A stretch of 64,000 bases of DNA. It comes from Angiostrongylus vasorum (taxonomy: Eukaryota > Nematoda > Chromadorea > Rhabditida > Metastrongylidae). Made by a program: the position numbers and the translations under genes. The stretch spans positions 474,501 through 538,500 of the forward strand of contig JADANN010000001.1 of the NCBI GenBank assembly GCA_018806985.1. The letters run 5' to 3'. Shown in pieces: positions 25,592 through 37,096 of this stretch (position 1 is its first letter; each line of letters begins with the position of its first letter). The notes below the pieces were generated by a model. The model had not been told where the DNA came from, ran no database searches, and saw only the letters and a program-made list of their open reading frames with translations.

Positions 25592-25732
25592 AGGTATGCT
25601 CTGCTATACAGAGAAGTAAGAGAGATCGAAGAAGAACGTCGATTTGCTGTGGTAGATTTGAGTCCTCCAGTGTTAGGTACATCGACGATGTCGAGTTCCG
25701 AGAAGGGTGTTGAAGGCAGGATTGGGTTCTAG
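25592..25732 (+). CDS. Candidate C-terminal exon of the LYST gene, or separate fragment
   Basis: After a good acceptor (TACACTTAG) a 46-codon frame runs to a stop. It reads YALLYREVREIEEERRFAVV, then a serine-rich end with SPPVLGTSTMSSSEKG. It is charged and helical, then low-complexity, as a C-terminal tail might be. It is on the right strand and about 2 kb after the last sure LYST exon, but it needs a phase-0 donor, while that exon ends in phase 2, so at least one further exon must intervene. Just before the stop, a neighbouring frame continues the serine-rich pattern (SSSKSNNDTSSRH), which hints at a frameshift. The link to the LYST gene is an inference from position only. Confidence 0.25.
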   Translation, partial: RYALLYREVREIEEERRFAVVDLSPPVLGTSTMSSSEKGVEGRIGF

Positions 25733-25999
25733 CAGTAAGAGCAACAATGACACGAGTAGTCGCCATATTGTACAGTGAAAAAGATCAAAGTAGGACAGAA
25801 ACGAATGGGAAATCGTAAGTTGTTTTCATAGGGATGATGACGTTGCTATATCATATGTAGCGAGGTGAGTTAGATCCTGAGTGAATTTGAACAGTTGCTG
25901 CTTGCAAAAGATTCTCAAGTGCTTCCAGTTCGCATTTTCTGGAGACAAGAGATTCACACCGTAATACTACAGATGCCAGAAAGTATATATTTTTTTCAG

Positions 26000-26558
26000 A
26001 ATTTTGTGGAGGATGTGCTCCATTGTCTCAATGGTTTGTTGAGCTTCACGCACAACGACGTGTTGATTAGACAGAAACCTGAACTGCCGCATTATCTCAT
26101 GGGTAATTTTCGTTTTACCAATCGAGTGGTTTCTATTGTTCAGCATTGCCAAGTCATATTTATCGAAAATTACAAGGAGGAACGCGTTAGTTATTTCCTT
26201 AATTAGCACTTCTAAAATGAATTGTTAGCTAACACTTCTGTCATTTTCGCCCGCAGAATTGTTAAACCTCTACTGCAAGCGTTGCAAAACTAAATCAATT
26301 ATGCAGACCTTGGCAGTGGTGCGACTAATCATTCAAACCGATTCAAACATTTTTCAAATCACTCCAACAATGGGAACGCCCGATTTGGTTGAGTTTCTCT
26401 TACGAGGATTTCTGCGAGTTCTGGAAAATGACTTGGTGGCAGGTGACCGTCCCGATAACACTCCATCTGCTTTCTCGAGACGAATACCTTCGATGAGACT
26501 TCTTGCTAATGGCGCCACCAGCCTGAAAGATTTTAAAAGGGATAGAAACTTTATGTGA
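26000..26558 (+). CDS. Two-exon coding fragment of unknown function
   Basis: Exon 26000-26102 starts after TTTTTTCAG and ends at G|GTAATT in phase 1. Exon 26257-26558 starts after CGCCCGCAG and joins in frame to give HYLMELLNLYCKRCKTK across the junction, ending at a TGA. The roughly 134 residues are helical and leucine-rich (NFVEDVLHCLNGLLSF, IMQTLAVVRLIIQTD, LVEFLLRGFLRVLEND), in style like the N-terminal scaffold of the LYST gene upstream. I do not recognise the family. It could be a small gene, exons of a larger one (a possible donor sits at GTGGCAG|GTGACC near 26441), or a displaced or duplicated scaffold piece of a BEACH gene. No start codon exon was found. Confidence 0.45.
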
Positions 26559-27756
26559 AGTGTTTCGTAGTTCACTCAGATAAAAAAAACTAAAGTCTAC
26601 TTATGCAATTTGTTTCGATCACGCTTATAGAGATTTGGGAGGCAACAGTTCATCACACTGAAAATGATGCGCATTTTGAAATTTGGCTTAGGAGATTTTT
26701 ATAACTCACTCTCTGACGTGATAAAGGTGATAAGACGTTACAAAATACCAGTGTTGGCGTGACCATAATTGTCAGTTCGTTTTAATGCAAACTTCATACG
26801 CGAGGTGAAATGGACAAGAAAAGGCGTTGACGAGCACCAGCAGCTAGAAGTCCTGCGTACTCTTCAACTTTTGCTATCATAGTAAATAGTGAAAAACTAG
26901 CAACTGCACTCGCTTTGATGCTATAGCAGGGTAGGTGACTTGAAAAATGCAAACCGGGTAGAAAGTTGTGAAATTGAAGGTATCACGTCTTTCGGTGAAA
27001 GCCGCCGATAGTCTCAGAAATACCGGGTGCGAAGAACAACTGATAAAGAGGTAGAAGAAAGAGCTTGTTAGCTTATTACCATTTATGAGCTATGTGAAAT
27101 GATGTGACTTTCGCTGAGTTTACGTCTAGATCAATCTTTGAAATTTCGGATAGTAAGTATTTTTCAAACAGTATTTTCGATGAAACAGCCAACTAATTTT
27201 GACGTTATACATTTTTACAAAGTTCTTGATCAAAGAAAAATCCTTGGTTTACCTCGATTGATGCTGATTCTAGCCTGGTCCAAACCTCTTCACACGATTT
27301 CACGCTCTTATTAATCCATAACAGTATCCTCAGATCCTATTCCCCTATCTTGAAACTCGAAGCTGGTAGTTACATTATTAATAATTAACTTTTAATATAA
27401 TATATTAATAATATATTAACTAGATAATAACGTCCAACAAGAAACCAGTGGCGGAAAAACCACCAAATTTCATAGAAAACATAGAAAAACGAAAGAGGAA
27501 GGCAAACGCGAAGTACGTCTATTCCAAGTGGACCAACTTTTGGGACCACCGAAAGTTGTTAGTTGTTATGTGTGAATCTTTTAATGACAAAACTTAGATA
27601 GACATCAGTGACTTTGTTAGACACAACGGACGAAGTTTATAAATGCCCAATGCATTCCTACGAAAATCACTCTATCTGTTACCTTTCATTTAGAAGTCCT
27701 ACTCATTTGTAAGTTCAAAAAAATTGCCGTTGTGATAAAAGACGACTATTCTACTA
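26559..27756. other. Gene-free, A+T-rich spacer
   Basis: No frame with domain signs was seen. A strongly A+T-rich stretch with alternating TTAATAT blocks lies near 27375-27425. Confidence 0.5.
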
Positions 27757-30700
27757 GTCGTTTTCTTGTTCAGCAATCGCGAGGTTGTCAAACAGCATAC
27801 ATTTACGAAATATAACTTTAGTGATGCTGAGATATTTGCAAAACTCTGGACCGCAGGTGCCTATGGTGGGGGAACGAACGCGCTATTGTCCTTTCCGGGG
27901 AGTAGCGCGCTCACCACCACACCATGCGGGTCCCTTCGTTTCGCCTGTCTCTCAGCTAGTTCTATCGATCTTTTGCCATGCAACAATCACCCGTCAGCGC
28001 GATTGATCTGGGGGGCCCAAATCGGCAACGAACCCAGTTAAACTGAGGCTGCAGTTATAATCACAATTTTGACTTATTATTTACTGCCTACTCTTTTTAG
28101 CGGCAGGTTATGCGTTGCAAATATCTCAGCATCACTAAAGTTATATTTCGCAACGCATAACCTGCCGCTAAAAAGAGTAGGCAGTAAATAATAAGTCAAA
28201 ATTGTGATTATAACTGCAGCCTCAGCTTAACTGGGTTCGTTGCCGATTTGGGCCCCCCCCCCAGATCAATCGCGCTCGACGGGTGATTGCTGATGGCAAA
28301 GATCAATAGAACTAGCTGAGAGACAGGCGAAACGAAGGACCCGCATGGTGTGGTGGTGAGCGCGCTACTCCCGGAAAGGACAATAGCGCGTTCGTTCCCC
28401 ACCATAGGCACCTGCGGTCCAGAGTTTTGCAAATATCTCAGCATCACTAATGTTATATTTCGCAACGCATAACCTGCCGCTAAAAAAGAGTAGGCAGTAA
28501 ATAATAAGTCAAAATTGTGAGCATACATTTATTTCCACAGAAAAACACAATACAATACAACAGTAGCTGGCATTTCGGCAGTATCGATTTCTTCAGAGCC
28601 TGGAAGGGTGTACTGGTATACAATTTAGTAGGCCAAACGGTTCAATAACACTTACAAAAAGACGAAAAACTCTATGGTAATTATATGATCAATAGGCTCT
28701 CGAAAAAACTCACCGCTTTTTTACGTGCCTTCCAATGAGGAAGATTAGAACAGCTGATTATAGTCGCATAAGGTTGATGAGTGCACCATCCCACATCAGA
28801 AATTGATGCGAACACACAGGGGTCAGGTCGCGTATGACCTCTGGGCATTCATCCCTGCTATTCATTGTAGGGGTTTTTGGCATTTATCCAAAAGAGCCTC
28901 AAGATGTTTTCGCGCTGGTGTTTTAGTATCCTGTGCAAGGATACTGACTTTTACTTCAAAATCGTCTCCGCTATGCTTTTGTATCCTATGCGTGCCTAGT
29001 GGGGGTACTTTTCGTTTGCCATCTAGGTGTTCTTTTATACGGATACACAAGGCCTGCCCGTTTCGCCAATATATTCATCTCCGCAATTATTACAAGAGAT
29101 CAGGTATATCGTACCTCAACTCATACAATCACCGTCCCTGCCGTAAGGGCAAATTACGCAATTTGTTGTTTCGCATAGACGGTCATACAGGCGGTTACGA
29201 ACTAACTGACGACGTAGAGTAGCCGGTGGTATTTCAACTATCGCTACCGATTCCTCTAAACCTGCCCTTCTTAAGCATCGTTTAATCGCTACGCTTACTT
29301 CATCGCTAATAAAGGGCAGCATAAACGGGACTTCCTTTTGGCCAAGTGTTTCGCTTGGGCGCGTCGCTCTCCTTCTAAACTTATCTCGTGGGGTTACTAT
29401 TTCGTAGCCATTGGAGATGGCTATTTGCCGAGCCAAGTCGCGCGATTCTTCCTTTAGTTCCCTGGTTGTGCACACAGAGGTGGCTGTTCGAAACATGTTT
29501 CTCACAAGCGCCCTCTTTGTGTGTGAAGGGTGGGAAGAAAGGAAGTGAACGAGGATGTTCTTGTTACTTGGCTTTCGGTACCACTTTGTCAGGTAACCGC
29601 TACTTGATAGGCTTATTTGGACGTTTAAAAACGGAAGCCAGTCTTTTCTCGGTTTCTCCCGGGTGAACTTAATGTACTCAGACTGCTCGTTCAATAATTC
29701 AAAGCATTTGTCCATCTCCTCCTGCGTAGAGAATATGACAAAACAGTCGTCTGCATATCTGCAATAGAGTAGCGGCCGGAGATCGAGAACAGGGCTTCTG
29801 TCTTAGACATAAACACAACGGCAGGACTTGGTGCCAGTCGCTATCCCATTGCCAACCCACTTATTTGCGCGAAATATTTCCTAGACCATCTGAAAATTGA
29901 GCAGTTTAGGCACTCCTTTAAGAGAGCCATTAGCTGCTGGATGGACAAGCCATGCATGTTTATTGTTCGTTCATGTTCAACAAGAAGTTCGAAGGTGGCT
30001 TGCATTGCGGAGTCATTCGATACGTTGGTGTACAGCGCGATAACGTCGAAGGACTCCATCACGTACGTGTTATTAGGAGACGCATTACGTAGACGTTCTA
30101 GGCACATTTGGGTTTTTTTGAGGTGAGCTGGAATATGGTTAAGCAGCTGGGTAAGTATTAGGCTTAAAAACCAGGTTATTCTATCCGTTGGCCCGTCTAC
30201 ACAGCTGATGATGGGTCTAACCTTAAATGGTAACGGATTGGTTGACGCAAGATCATCAGGTGATACCAACATATGTGTTTTAATAAGTAGGTATAGGACA
30301 GGACATGTTGGTTTATCGATGTTAAAGTGCGAAATAACCGATGATTTTAAACCTGCAGCCCTCTCACACTAAGCCATTGATTGTTTAGCTTTCGGTATTA
30401 AGTTTTATATTCCTTTTCAGAGGATGGGCGATAGAGGGTAACATCACTAAGATGTTCCTCTGCTATCTCAGCATTCAGCTGAGAGGGAATAACTACGAAC
30501 TCTCCCCCCTTATCACTAACAGACAATCTTATTGTTTTCGAGTTTATTAATTCTCTAATTTCTCGCATGCCACATTTTTGGGCGGCTGTAAGGTTAGAGA
30601 TAAACTTTCTATCGCGGTAGTGATTAAGGGTCTTGAGAACGCCTTCCGAAAACATGCGGAATTTAATGTCAACTCCATCGTTAGGGTCCTGCTGTCTGAA

Positions 30701-30812
30701 AAACGTTTTAGGGAAAGGAGATGGTGGTAGTGTCGCCGCCTTTTTATTTTTATCTCTAATTGATTGAACTGTTTCACTGTTTCTCTGTTTCACCAACCTC
30801 GTATTTGCTTAT
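27757..30812 (-). mobile_element. Penelope-like element copy 1 (GIY-YIG), frameshifted
   Basis: The - strand encodes a Penelope-like retroelement: reverse transcriptase followed by a GIY-YIG endonuclease. In order: SVSDKGGEFVVIPSQLNAEI (30.5 kb), FKVRPIISCVDGPTDRITWF, VIALYTNVSNDSAMQATF, CRYADDCFVIFS with the catalytic Y-A-D-D (near 29750), FLNVQISLSSSGYLTKWYRK, the cysteine motif CETTNCVICPYGRDGDC, then YLISCNNCGDEYIGETGRPC (near 29060). At least three frameshifts break the ORF. The 3' terminal repeat (28531-28790 and 27757-27805) is split by a foldback insertion. The 5' side is truncated near a run of 23 A (30814-30837). Confidence 0.9.
27806..28519. mobile_element. Foldback element nested in a Penelope terminal repeat
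   Basis: Two arms of 313 bases (27806-28118 and 28150-28462) are inverted copies with few differences, around a 31-base centre. After the right arm comes a 57-base tail that repeats the sequence just inside the right arm (28163 onward). The element interrupts the Penelope terminal sequence, and AGCATACATTTA stands on both sides (27794-27805 and 28520-28531), a likely 12-base target duplication. No transposase frame exists, and open frames across the arms are mirror images. Confidence 0.85.
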
Positions 30813-31062
30813 CTAAAAAAAAAAAAAAAAAAAAAAACGAATTATTAATCAATGCCGAAGTTAATAGAAAGTTAGTCTTGGGAATCCCAATCCTGTTAAT
30901 TTCTCGACACAGTTTTTCTTGGGATTGCAGCGCTTCTGAGATTTCTGGTCACGTCACTAAATTGCACAACACGGATCATCTGCTCCCCTATTAATACTTT
31001 TTGGTTACTATAATTCGTACGTTATTTGTCGGAGGGAGCGTGTTCCGCAATGGCCAAAGATG

Positions 31063-31315
31063 CAGTACAATAAGCACATGGTCGTTGGTTTGACCCCTAT
31101 GCCCTGCACAGCCAAAGCTCTCCATCCCATTAGCGCAGGCAAATTGCTACCAGAGTTGTCTGAAAAGCTGAAAACGCTGACTTAATACATGGGTAGACCT
31201 GTGCGAGCCATTTTATGGGCTAAATATACTTTCAATATCTTCGCTATTCATAATAGAGTCAAGTGCACAATTTATCTCTGAGGGATCCATCAACACTAAA
31301 AGCTTTATAATTTTT
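31063..31315 (+). repeat. Diverged tRNA-derived SINE
   Basis: An old forward copy. GATGCAGTACAATAAGCACA and TTTGACCCC stand for the head, GCAAATTGCTACCAGAGTTG and ATACATGGGTAGACC for the core, and ACTAAAAGCTTTATAA for the 3' end. It lies just beyond the 5' end of the first Penelope-like element. Confidence 0.6.
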
Positions 31316-33514
31316 TTAAAATTTTACTTCTGGGCAAGGAATGCATCACAAGAAGAGGTATAGTTTTACAATATCGCTATCTCCACCTTCGAAGTGTATT
31401 AACTGAAGTTTAAAGCGCACCTAACAACCGTTGTAGTTTGTTTTCTTGAAGTACCGTTCCCTTTTCTGCACTTTCTTTGTAGAAGCCGTTATCGTATTGT
31501 TTATTTCATGGAGAACTTTTTATGTTAGTGCGGCAACTGTGGAAAAGCATTACTGTACACCAGCTCGCACTGTGATATATCTGCAGTGGACACACGTTGA
31601 ATCTGGTGCGGTGTTTGTGGTGTTTGACTCTAGTGGTGTTAATGAAACACCAACTTCAAAGATCTTGATTTGACTAGCAAAAAACCTAGGAGAATTTGAA
31701 AAATAACAAAGAAATCGTTAGTAAAATAATTAACAATTATTTTTTTGCTGTAAGGATAACCATATAATTAGTCAACGAGTGTTTCTAATAAAACATCTAT
31801 ATATTCGCTGTGGAAACGTCTTGAATACGGGCCAACAAACTTTATTATGAAATTGCAATGAAAAAAGACTGTATTTGTAGAGATCAGCAAGCTCTGTCGA
31901 TTCCCTATGCATTGCATGCTTAGTCGGGAAGTTGAAGCAAAATAAAACAAATCAAATCGACAAGGTCAATAAAACTAAAGGAGTGAAGAATGAAGAGAAT
32001 GGAACCAGTATCGAGCAAGAACTGCTTGTAGACTCATGAAAACGATGACGACATGTTGTTGACAGTACCGGAGAAACGATTACTGTTATTACGACTCTCA
32101 TTTACTGTGTACCCTGAATTCGGAGTCGTGGTTGGGTTTGAAGAGGAATCTGAAGAGTAGGTATTTTTTTTCAAACTTCCGCTAATTCGATCTACTTTTT
32201 GTGGGATTCAGTTATTATCACGCTCCATCAGATTCATATGCAACCAAACCAGCGGTAAATAATTGTGTACAAACATGGGATTTCTGTTACAATCCTGCCC
32301 ACCGAGATAGCTAAGCCTGTTATCATTCCCAAATCAACAAACCATTCCCATATTTGTCTGATAGTAACAATTTTAAAACATCTGAAGATCTCAAGAAGTC
32401 ACTGTTTAGCCTGAATACAAACTCAATCACGTCTACGATGGCGCGAATGGAATCGAATAAGTAGCGCATCCTTCGGGGATTGATCGAAGCCAAACGCATT
32501 ATTTGCTATGTTTAAATATATGTATGAAACAAAGGAAACTTAGAAGAGTAAAGCTCTCAGATAGTACACACACGCAAAGAAGAAATATGCAAACATTGTC
32601 ACATTTATTGAATGATTAGCAACTTTAGTCTCCAATTCTAATGGCGCACAACTTAATTCTTAGCATACATATAATGGTGCTGGTATTCCCTCGCGAGCGT
32701 AGATCTTGTTTCGGCCACCCACTAAGTTGCCAAATCTCTCACCCATCTAAGGTTAAAAAGTCAACATCATACATATCTGGCAAAAGCTGCGTCCGAACTA
32801 TCAAGGCCGACGATTAAGTGTGGTTATGAGCTGGAGGCACTCTAGCGGACTTACCTTGGTTCCATGAGGAGATTTAGCTCAATCAGCAATCAATGACATT
32901 TGTAAAGGAAACGGAATTCTCAAACAGCATCCAAAGTCATATCCAAATCCGACCAGAGGATGATGGAAGAAATTTAGAGGACCGAAAAAAGTGCAAGAGT
33001 CCGCACAATATGCAAAGAAGGCTCATATCAATGGAACGAAAGTATCAGCGTGGTTTGATACGACACGGAAACCAAGATGGTTACAGACCACATTCGATAA
33101 AGACATAATCGTTGGGTTGGACCTGCCTTGGGAGTATCAAGCTTCCCATTCCGTAGGTGTAAGCGAATTGATACCACACTTTTCTGGGAGAAGCTCTATG
33201 TAATCCACAAATATCAGTGATTGCATATAGTGACCACCTGAGCAGATCCCCCACGCCCGTAGCATTCTAACCTCAGCATTCGAAAGAAACAGCGCATCAG
33301 CCTTCAGATATCTTTGTCATCTGTATGAATAAGTATGTTTTCAGTAAAAAAAAGCGTTTATTTTAAGGCCTCTTGTTTTGACTTATAAGGTAGTTTCAAT
33401 CAAGCTCCAGCTTCCAGTAGTTGCGGTTTAGCGTCCGTGAATCGTTTTATAGTAGTGTATTTCAAACGTTGTGCTAGTGATAAGGTTTTACGTAATGCTA
33501 CCCCTTCCTTCGCA
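31316..33514. other. Gene-poor spacer with SINE fragments
   Basis: Apart from the SINE pieces near 32432 and 33163, nothing is recognised. A short + strand frame near 32046-32160 (ending VVVGFEEESEE) looks mildly coding but has no clear splice sites on both sides. Confidence 0.4.
32432..32515 (+). repeat. SINE 3' fragment
   Basis: GAATCGAATAAGTAGCGCAT and CGGGGATTGATCGAAGCC resemble the family's 3' part (GAAGTCGAATGCATGGCGCA, AGGGATTAGTCAACGCC). It is a short diverged piece. Confidence 0.4.
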
Positions 33515-33782
33515 TGTAGTGCAGTGGTCGAAGGCGCCCTGCAATACACATGCGATAGATCCCCGCACCGAACGCCCCCCAAACACTTCATCCTTCCGGG
33601 GTCGGTAGATTGGTACTACACTGGCTTGGAAGGATAGCAGCACTGGCTCGACACATCGATAGGCCACCGCGAGTCATTGTAAAGGCCAGATATGCATCAA
33701 TAACCTCCAACGATGCTTAATGAAGTCGAGTTCATGTGCACCCCTCAAAGGTAGATCGACGGCGAGACGTTATCCTTTTTTT
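33515..33782 (+). repeat. tRNA-derived SINE
   Basis: A nearly complete forward copy. TGTAGTGCAGTGGTCGAAGG gives the A-box head, GCGATAGATCCCCGC the B-box region, then CTTCATCCTTCCGGGGTCGG and the TCGACACATCGATAGGCCAC core, ending GAGACGTTATCCTTTTTTT. A broken piece of a second copy (GCGAATTGATACCACACTTT) lies upstream near 33163. Confidence 0.8.
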
Positions 33783-33877
33783 CATCTTTTCTTCCGTCCA
33801 TCAAGTATCAGTCCATCAAAACATGGTGATATCAACAACACATTATTAGCAAACTAGTACATTCCTTGATAAAGTCG

Positions 33878-34258
33878 CTATCTTGTTGCCACTGATTTTC
33901 CTACTTCTAATAATTCCTTGTTTACCATTTCTGGAATAATTTCGCTAGTCAAAAAAGTGAATATAGAGAAACGCCATTTAACTACGACTTTAACGTCAAC
34001 CTCATTTGACTTCTCATTGAGAATTGCAGTAAGGTAACTGGGGGGACAGGCAAGATAACGTAAAGCCTCTTGTGCTTTCTGTGGAGGTGACTGCCGAAAG
34101 TGAATTTCAAAACGAGTGTGAAAGCGTTGATACAGTTCTCTTTCAAAGAAACTCCTCGTAACCACTGAATCTTCGGCAGCAGTCGTCTTGGTGTCTCTAT
34201 AAATCTTGTTTCGACTTGCAGAACTGAAAGATTTCTGTGAATTTGTTACGGCTAACAT
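33878..34258 (-). CDS. Hypothetical 126-codon ORF
   Basis: An uninterrupted 126-codon frame starts with ATG and ends with TAG. Its composition looks like real protein rather than random frame: RSFFERELYQRFHTRF, then QKAQEALRYLACPPSYLTA and FTFLTSEIIPEMVNKELLEV. I recognise no domain, no signal peptide and no membrane span. It lies beside a SINE (33515-33782) in a transposon-rich stretch, so it may be an exon of a nematode-specific gene or a remnant of a mobile-element protein. It is not explained by the Penelope or RTE proteins I could compare. Confidence 0.35.
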   Translation of the reverse strand: MLAVTNSQKSFSSASRNKIYRDTKTTAAEDSVVTRSFFERELYQRFHTRFEIHFRQSPPQKAQEALRYLACPPSYLTAILNEKSNEVDVKVVVKWRFSIFTFLTSEIIPEMVNKELLEVGKSVATR

Positions 34259-34914
34259 TTTGAAGGTGCTTCTTATCGTTTAAAGGAAGAGTCGCTCTCC
34301 AAGACCCTAGTCCACTTAAGAGGTACTAATACAGACTCACTTTATTAAGAATGTCCTCGAAAGGTGGCTACACCAGCGCTATTTTGGATGTATACTGGTA
34401 GCGACGTGACGCGTCTGTCTACGCCAACTCATCAACCTCGCAGGTGAATGTAAGCAAGATAGCTGATTCTAATCAAGAGTGCCAAGTTGTATGTAAAGAT
34501 TTTTATATACACGCATATAAATACACGTATTACTGCGTATTTGTATATGCTAAGGTTTGTGTAATGCGAAATAAATGGGAAATGAAAACGTGGGAAGGCT
34601 TGGTAGCTGTTTCGAGAGAAAAAGCGTGTTGAATCCCATTGGTAAGCGAGTGCTTTGTGAATATCGTGCTCCTATGAGGAAGACTCTTCTTTGATTTGTT
34701 ATTTATCATAAAAAAAGTACTGTTGCTAAGCTTCGAAACAGCAGCGGCCTCTCACATGAAAATGAACTCGTTCAAAAAAGTTTTAGCGAGCCACGCCCAA
34801 CCAACATTTATGTAGGAAAAGCTACCGGCAGAATAATGCAGTGAAAAATGTCTATAAAGCAATATTGCAGAGGCTTATGGAAAATTCATAGCGGCTGGTT
34901 CGGTATGCTTCAAA

Positions 34915-35173
34915 AAAAAGGGGGATAAAGCTCTCGACGTTAATCAATCCTTGAGGGATGCGCCTTGCATTCTACTTCACAAAGCATCGTTGGAGGTGAA
35001 TGAATATGTATCTGACCTATAATCTGACCTATAAAATGACTCGCGGTGGCCAGCCACCCTAAGGAAGCCTGGTAGCAATGTGCCAACTCCGAAGTGATGG
35101 AAGGACTGGTGAGCTTGAGGTGGGCATTGAGCTCGTTTTATTATAGATCACCTCTCCTAGTGCGCTACACGCA
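34915..35173 (-). repeat. tRNA-derived SINE
   Basis: A reverse copy. GATAAAGCTCTCGACGTTAA, GATGCGCCTTGCATTC and GACTCGCGGTGGCC match the family. A small tandem duplication of TCTGACCTATAA sits in its middle, and part of the core is deleted. It ends TAGTGCGCTACACGCACCC, the complement of the A-box head. Confidence 0.75.
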
Positions 35174-36635
35174 CCCTTCGGTATGCTCATGAAGGAAATC
35201 CAAAGACCATAAAATATTGGACAAAGCTGGGTCCTCATTACTTCTCAAAGTCACTCCATTTGTCGGAATCACGATCACGGTGATCAATTGATTCCAAAAA
35301 ACTACGCACGAACAAAAGAAAAAAATTGGCCAAGGTTCTACGACGGAAATCAACGACTAAAAGTAAAAGATAACTCTTAAGCAAATTTAGTTTTCTTCAT
35401 TCCAGTAACAACGTATGGAGTAGAGTGATCGATTAGTCCACCTAGAATAAAGTTCAAACAGTAGCGAAATAAAACACTGCCTCTACCCCCCTTTATCTAA
35501 AGGCGACCATTCTCTGCAGACATTCACAGGTGAACTGTTAAAAACGATGTATATTAGCTGAGTATTTTTTAAACACCGAGGCTGATTAAATCTGGATATT
35601 CTAATGGTATTTTTTTAAAGTTATTCAAGAGAAGCTTATATTTCATTAACTTTGAATTCTTAAGATGACTGAAAACTAGGCTTTGTCCACTAATTTGAGT
35701 TGGTCGTTTCCAAGCGAGTTCGAAGAACTATAATCTCATTTATTCACTCTGACAGATAGTAGTTCCATTTCGACCTACACTTGTTATTTGTCATGATGAT
35801 TCATTTAAGACGGACTCTAATGACGATAATGAAATCCTAAAATCTCTAAAGGATCGGTAGGAAATCAACTGCTGTATTGAATTACAGATTAGACACCACT
35901 ATTTTATGAAAGCCACTTTCAAGTGTAGGCATTTAGACAACTATGAGCAGCCCAAGAGTTCGGGAAAACCCACGACACTTCTTCCTCAGTTCTTTTCTTG
36001 GCGTTCCAAGATGGGTCCGCTGCAAACATTGGATGTACGTTATTAAGATGAATATAAAAGAAACTATGAACGCGCAAAACTCATTCTTTCTAGTACTTCC
36101 ACCTTTTTATTTCTTTAGTGCTAAGCATTTAATTTTTATTTCGCACACTTTTACAAGGTAATCATACTGGACTTCACGTTCACCTTTCATCAGAGTTCTT
36201 AACCGTAGTTGTCTCACACTACACTTATCTAGCTTTCAACACACGGCCCGTTATTTAATTGCTCTCTTTGGAGCCGCTATGATTCCATCCACTGGACTGT
36301 CAACAGCAGTTGTTACTTCTTGCAAATGTTGTGAGCAATCGCAGTTGAATCCAATCTAATCCGGTGGAGTGGTGGAGCACTGCACGAATAAACTTGCTTC
36401 ACGCAGCACCGTCTTTTGACATCGGACAACTCTTGCTACTGGAATGACCGAACTTCACCTGGCACTGCCATAGGATATAGGACTGCTCTTGGTTTATATC
36501 CATAAAGTATTATCTTCTCATTGTAACAATGCATTTTATAGCAGTTGGTGTAATAATTACTAAAATAAAGCAAAGCAGCCTTTTTAATAGCGACTCTCAT
36601 AACTTATTCTTATAATAATGCTTTTAACTTCAATG
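35174..36635. other. Gene-free spacer
   Basis: No repeat of the families above and no frame with recognisable content was seen. The longest + frame (35943-36161, 72 codons) shows no domain. Confidence 0.4.
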
Positions 36636-37096
36636 ATGCTGAGATATTTGCAAATCTCCGGATCGCAGATGTCTGCGGTGGGGGACAAACGCGCTATTGT
36701 GTTTTGCTGGGAGTAACGCGTTCACCACCACACCATGCGGGTCCTTCGTTTCGCCTGTCTCTCAGCTAGTTCTATCGACCTCTGCCATCAGCAATCGCCC
36801 GTCAGCGAAATTGATCTGGAGAGCCCAAATTGGCAACGAACCCAGTTAAGCTGAGGCTGTAGTTATAATCACAATTTTAAGTTATTATTTACTGCCTACT
36901 CTTTTTAAAGGTAGGGTATGCTCCCTTCAGCGGGGTGATTGCTGATGGCAGAGATCGGTAGATCTAGCTGAGACACAGACGAAAGGAATGACCAGCATGG
37001 TGTGGTGGTGAACGCGTTACTCCCCGGAAAGGACAATAGGGCGTTCGTTTCCACAGTATACACCTGCGGTCCGGAATTTTGCAAATATCTCAGCAT
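36636..37096. mobile_element. Foldback element, second copy
   Basis: It starts ATGCTGAGATATTTGCAAA and ends with the complement TTTGCAAATATCTCAGCAT. The arms share CACCACACCATG, CAGCTAGTTCTATCGA and GGTGATTGCTGATGGCAGA-type blocks with the first copy. The left arm is longer and holds the inner part (CAACGAACCCAGTTAAGCTG, ATTATTTACTGCCTACTC) that the right arm (36928-37096) has lost. It lies immediately left of Penelope copy 2. Confidence 0.8.

Noticed and set aside
27766..28528. Open frames of 73-106 codons on both strands
   Set aside because: They lie in the foldback arms and mirror each other, with no conserved domain.
28803..29222. 139-codon + strand frame
   Set aside because: It is antisense to the Penelope GIY-YIG region, which carries the motifs on the - strand.
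30814..30837. Run of 23 A as a poly(A) tail of a retrotransposed gene
   Set aside because: It sits at the 5' truncated side of the Penelope copy and is not preceded by any recognisable transcript sequence on either strand.
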